Source: Spirochaetia bacterium (GTDB lineage: Bacteria > Spirochaetota > Spirochaetia > Sphaerochaetales > Sphaerochaetaceae). Taken from it: a DNA stretch of 6,454 nucleotides. Below the pieces are notes generated by a model, which worked only from the letters and a program-made list of their open reading frames with translations, was not told the origin of the DNA and made no database searches. Every line of letters begins with the position of its first letter. Position 1 is the stretch's first letter. A program made the translations under genes and the position numbers. This document shows positions 5,218 through 6,454 of this stretch, in pieces. Location: positions 1 to 6,454 of the forward strand of contig SABI01000144.1 in the NCBI GenBank assembly GCA_009929055.1, in the 5' to 3' direction.

Positions 5218-5833
5218 CAACCATTCCCCTACATTTTGCCGATAACACAGCAAAGCTTGTGGCTAAATCTGTCCGTTGAATTACGATATGAGGAGGTAAT
5301 TTTAAATCTTTTGGGGCAAAATTCCAAATTGCTTTAATTCCAGCATCTACCAATAAATCTGCTACTTCTTGGGCAGATTCTGAAGGGACGGTCACCACAG
5401 CAATGTTAATTCCATGCTCTTTTATGTATGCTTTAAGGTCTGTAATAGGGAGAACAAATGTTCTTCCTATAGGAAGCCCTACTTTGTTTTTATCTTTCTC
5501 AAAGGCTGCCACGATTCTTAATCCATAGGTAGCAAATCCCTCGTATCGAGAAAGGGCAACACCAAGGTTTCCAGCTCCAATAAGAACTGCATCTGTTGCG
5601 TTATCCCACCCTAATATTTTTGTAATTGCCTTAATAAGAGCATCAATATCAAACCCAACTTTGGGTTTTCCTTCTACCCCTGTTCCTGCCATATCTTTCC
5701 TTACTTGAATGGCGGTAAGCTCCAAGTCTGCAGCAAGTTTAGTTGCCGAGATAAGAGATTGTCCCTGTTCTTTGTATTGACGGAGAAGTCTTAGATAGGA
5801 AGGAAAACGTTTAATAGATGGTATTGAAATCAT
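5186..5833 (-). CDS. rex: Redox-sensing transcriptional repressor Rex
   Basis: Rex is a homodimeric DNA-binding repressor that reads the cytoplasmic NADH/NAD+ ratio. It typically controls fermentation and respiration genes and releases DNA when NADH binds. The 215 residues match the usual 205-220. The N-terminal winged helix-turn-helix (about 1-75) starts IPSIKRFPSYLRLL and contains the near-invariant QVRKD (43-47). The Rossmann domain (about 80-185) has GAGNLG (86-91) and then VAAFEKD, where Glu112, in place of the more usual Asp, would contact the NAD ribose. NFAPKDLKLP (171-180) and a C-terminal domain-swap helix DLATSFAVLS (189-198) are also typical. The wing segment (AGTGVEGKPKVGF) belongs to the 'GKPKxGF' type rather than the B. 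subtilis 'GxFGxxGxGY' type. It follows the HAD gene by 3 nt, and its last codons overlap the reductase gene start. I saw no convincing Rex operator (TTGTTAA-type palindrome) in the window, so its targets are unknown. Confidence 0.95.
   Translation of the reverse strand: MISIPSIKRFPSYLRLLRQYKEQGQSLISATKLAADLELTAIQVRKDMAGTGVEGKPKVGFDIDALIKAITKILGWDNATDAVLIGAGNLGVALSRYEGFATYGLRIVAAFEKDKNKVGLPIGRTFVLPITDLKAYIKEHGINIAVVTVPSESAQEVADLLVDAGIKAIWNFAPKDLKLPPHIVIQRTDLATSFAVLSAKCRGMVDEHGCDNNEA
5225..5230 (-). promoter_or_regulatory. Ribosome binding site deciding the msrC start
   Basis: AGGGGA sits inside rex, 7 nt before the ATG at 5217. Upstream in-frame Met 5253 and the later Met 5196 lack a site as good, so 5217 is preferred. 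Confidence 0.65.
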
Positions 5834-5836
5834 GTA

Positions 5837-6454
5837 CTATTTCTCCTGTGTATTATAATCAGAGATTGTTCTAATAGAATCTATTATCAAAGAGGGTCTA
5901 TAGGCAAACCTCGCTGGAGTATCTTTATCACTCACACCTGAAAGGACTAGGATAGTCTCTATTCCACTCTCTATTCCACTAAGAATATCGGTATCCATTC
6001 TATCTCCAATAATTGCAGTTTCTTCACGTCTTGTTTGTAAGAAGCTTAAAGCCTGCCGCATCATTACAGGGTTTGGTTTCCCTACAAAATAGGGTTCAAC
6101 ACCAGTAGTTTTAGCTATTGGAAGGATAAGAGAACCTGTTGCAGGAACAAGCCCCTCTTCAGTAGGACCACTTGTATCAGGATTAGTGCCAACAAGCCTT
6201 GCCCCTTTGAGAACTAGCGAGACGGCCTTCATAAGAGACTCGTAATTATAGCGGTGAGATTCTCCTACAACAACATAATCTGGATTCACATCATTCATTG
6301 AATACCCTACCTCATAGAGGGCATTGATGAGTCCTGCTTCTCCTATTACATAGGCAGTCCCTTTGGGAATTTGAGAAGCAAGAAAGCTTGCAGTTGCTAA
6401 TGCTGAAGTATAAAAATGAGAGGGGTCTATTTCTACTCCAAGGCGTTTCATTTT
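5837..6454 (-). CDS. HAD-IIA family (NagD/PGP-like) sugar-phosphatase, N-terminus cut by window edge
   Basis: This is the C-terminal ~205 residues of a haloacid-dehalogenase superfamily subclass IIA hydrolase, a cytoplasmic Mg2+-dependent phosphatase group acting on small phosphorylated metabolites. Visible signatures, numbered from the first in-window Met, are FYTSALAT (13-20), the C2 cap with GTNPD and PATGSL (about 60-110), the Lys motif GKPNP (124-128) and the metal-binding motif IIGDRMDTDI (147-156). The catalytic DxDGT motif and the TNN motif of HAD-IIA enzymes are absent. They belong in the first 50-60 residues of a normal ~260-residue protein. The frame stays open through AAA to the last base of the window, so the Met at 6451 is probably internal and the gene is cut by the edge rather than truncated. 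Its stop TAG lies 3 nt before rex, whose ribosome site is inside this gene. Substrate cannot be assigned. Confidence 0.88.
   Translation of the reverse strand, partial: KMKRLGVEIDPSHFYTSALATASFLASQIPKGTAYVIGEAGLINALYEVGYSMNDVNPDYVVVGESHRYNYESLMKAVSLVLKGARLVGTNPDTSGPTEEGLVPATGSLILPIAKTTGVEPYFVGKPNPVMMRQALSFLQTRREETAIIGDRMDTDILSGIESGIETILVLSGVSDKDTPARFAYRPSLIIDSIRTISDYNTQEK
5843..5847 (-). promoter_or_regulatory. rex ribosome binding site
   Basis: AGGAG lies 9 nt before the rex ATG, inside the last codons of the HAD gene. With the 3-nt intergenic gap this fixes the rex start and implies both genes are on one transcript. Confidence 0.75.

Noticed and set aside
6451..6454. Met at 6451 as the true start of the HAD gene
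   Set aside because: The protein would lack the catalytic Asp motif and the TNN motif that all HAD-IIA enzymes need, and the frame is open to the window edge, so the real start is outside.

Overview
The window is a compact, AT-rich bacterial chromosome segment. Every recognisable gene lies on the minus strand, so the biology reads from position 6454 down to 1. Two features bear on the organism. The thrS gene has a full T-box leader, a device most typical of Firmicutes. Its ThrRS lacks the N-terminal TGS domain, a shortened form I recall from spirochaetes such as Borrelia and from some mollicutes. A low-GC Firmicute or mollicute relative, or a spirochaete, would fit. The window alone does not settle this.

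Region 6454-4687 is a tightly packed group. It holds the C-terminal part of a HAD-IIA (NagD-like) sugar-phosphatase-type hydrolase cut by the window edge, the NADH/NAD+-sensing repressor Rex, and a GAF-domain free-methionine-(R)-sulfoxide reductase. The HAD and rex genes are 3 nt apart. The reductase start most likely lies inside the end of rex. Rex senses redox state and the reductase repairs oxidised methionine, so the pair reads as a small redox-response unit.

Region 4709-4331 is regulatory. A TTGACA/CACTAT promoter is built into the last codons and stop of the reductase gene. It drives a leader of about 340 nt with the hallmarks of a tRNA-Thr-sensing T-box: AG-box, distal AG and GGUG motifs, an ACC specifier, the T-box AGGTGGAACCGCGG, and mutually exclusive antiterminator and terminator helices.

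Region 4330-456 is the operon under that T-box: thrS, an M32 zinc carboxypeptidase, and pgsA (phosphatidylglycerophosphate synthase). The gaps between them are 15 nt and 5 nt once the best-supported starts are used. Uncharged tRNA-Thr should therefore raise the synthetase, a peptide-trimming enzyme that could free amino acids, and a phospholipid enzyme together.

Region 455-1 has no confidently identified gene. It holds an AT-rich imperfect palindrome just after pgsA, then a good minus-strand promoter (TTGACA, 18 bp, TATAAC) whose -35 lies in a near-palindrome. Below the promoter is a purine-rich stretch with several hairpins, two of them capped by GNRA loops in the minus sense, and a set of alternative GTTGTT/AACAAC pairings. 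It looks like the leader of a gene or RNA that continues beyond position 1. This is the least explained part of the window. I found no mobile element, CRISPR array, tRNA or rRNA.
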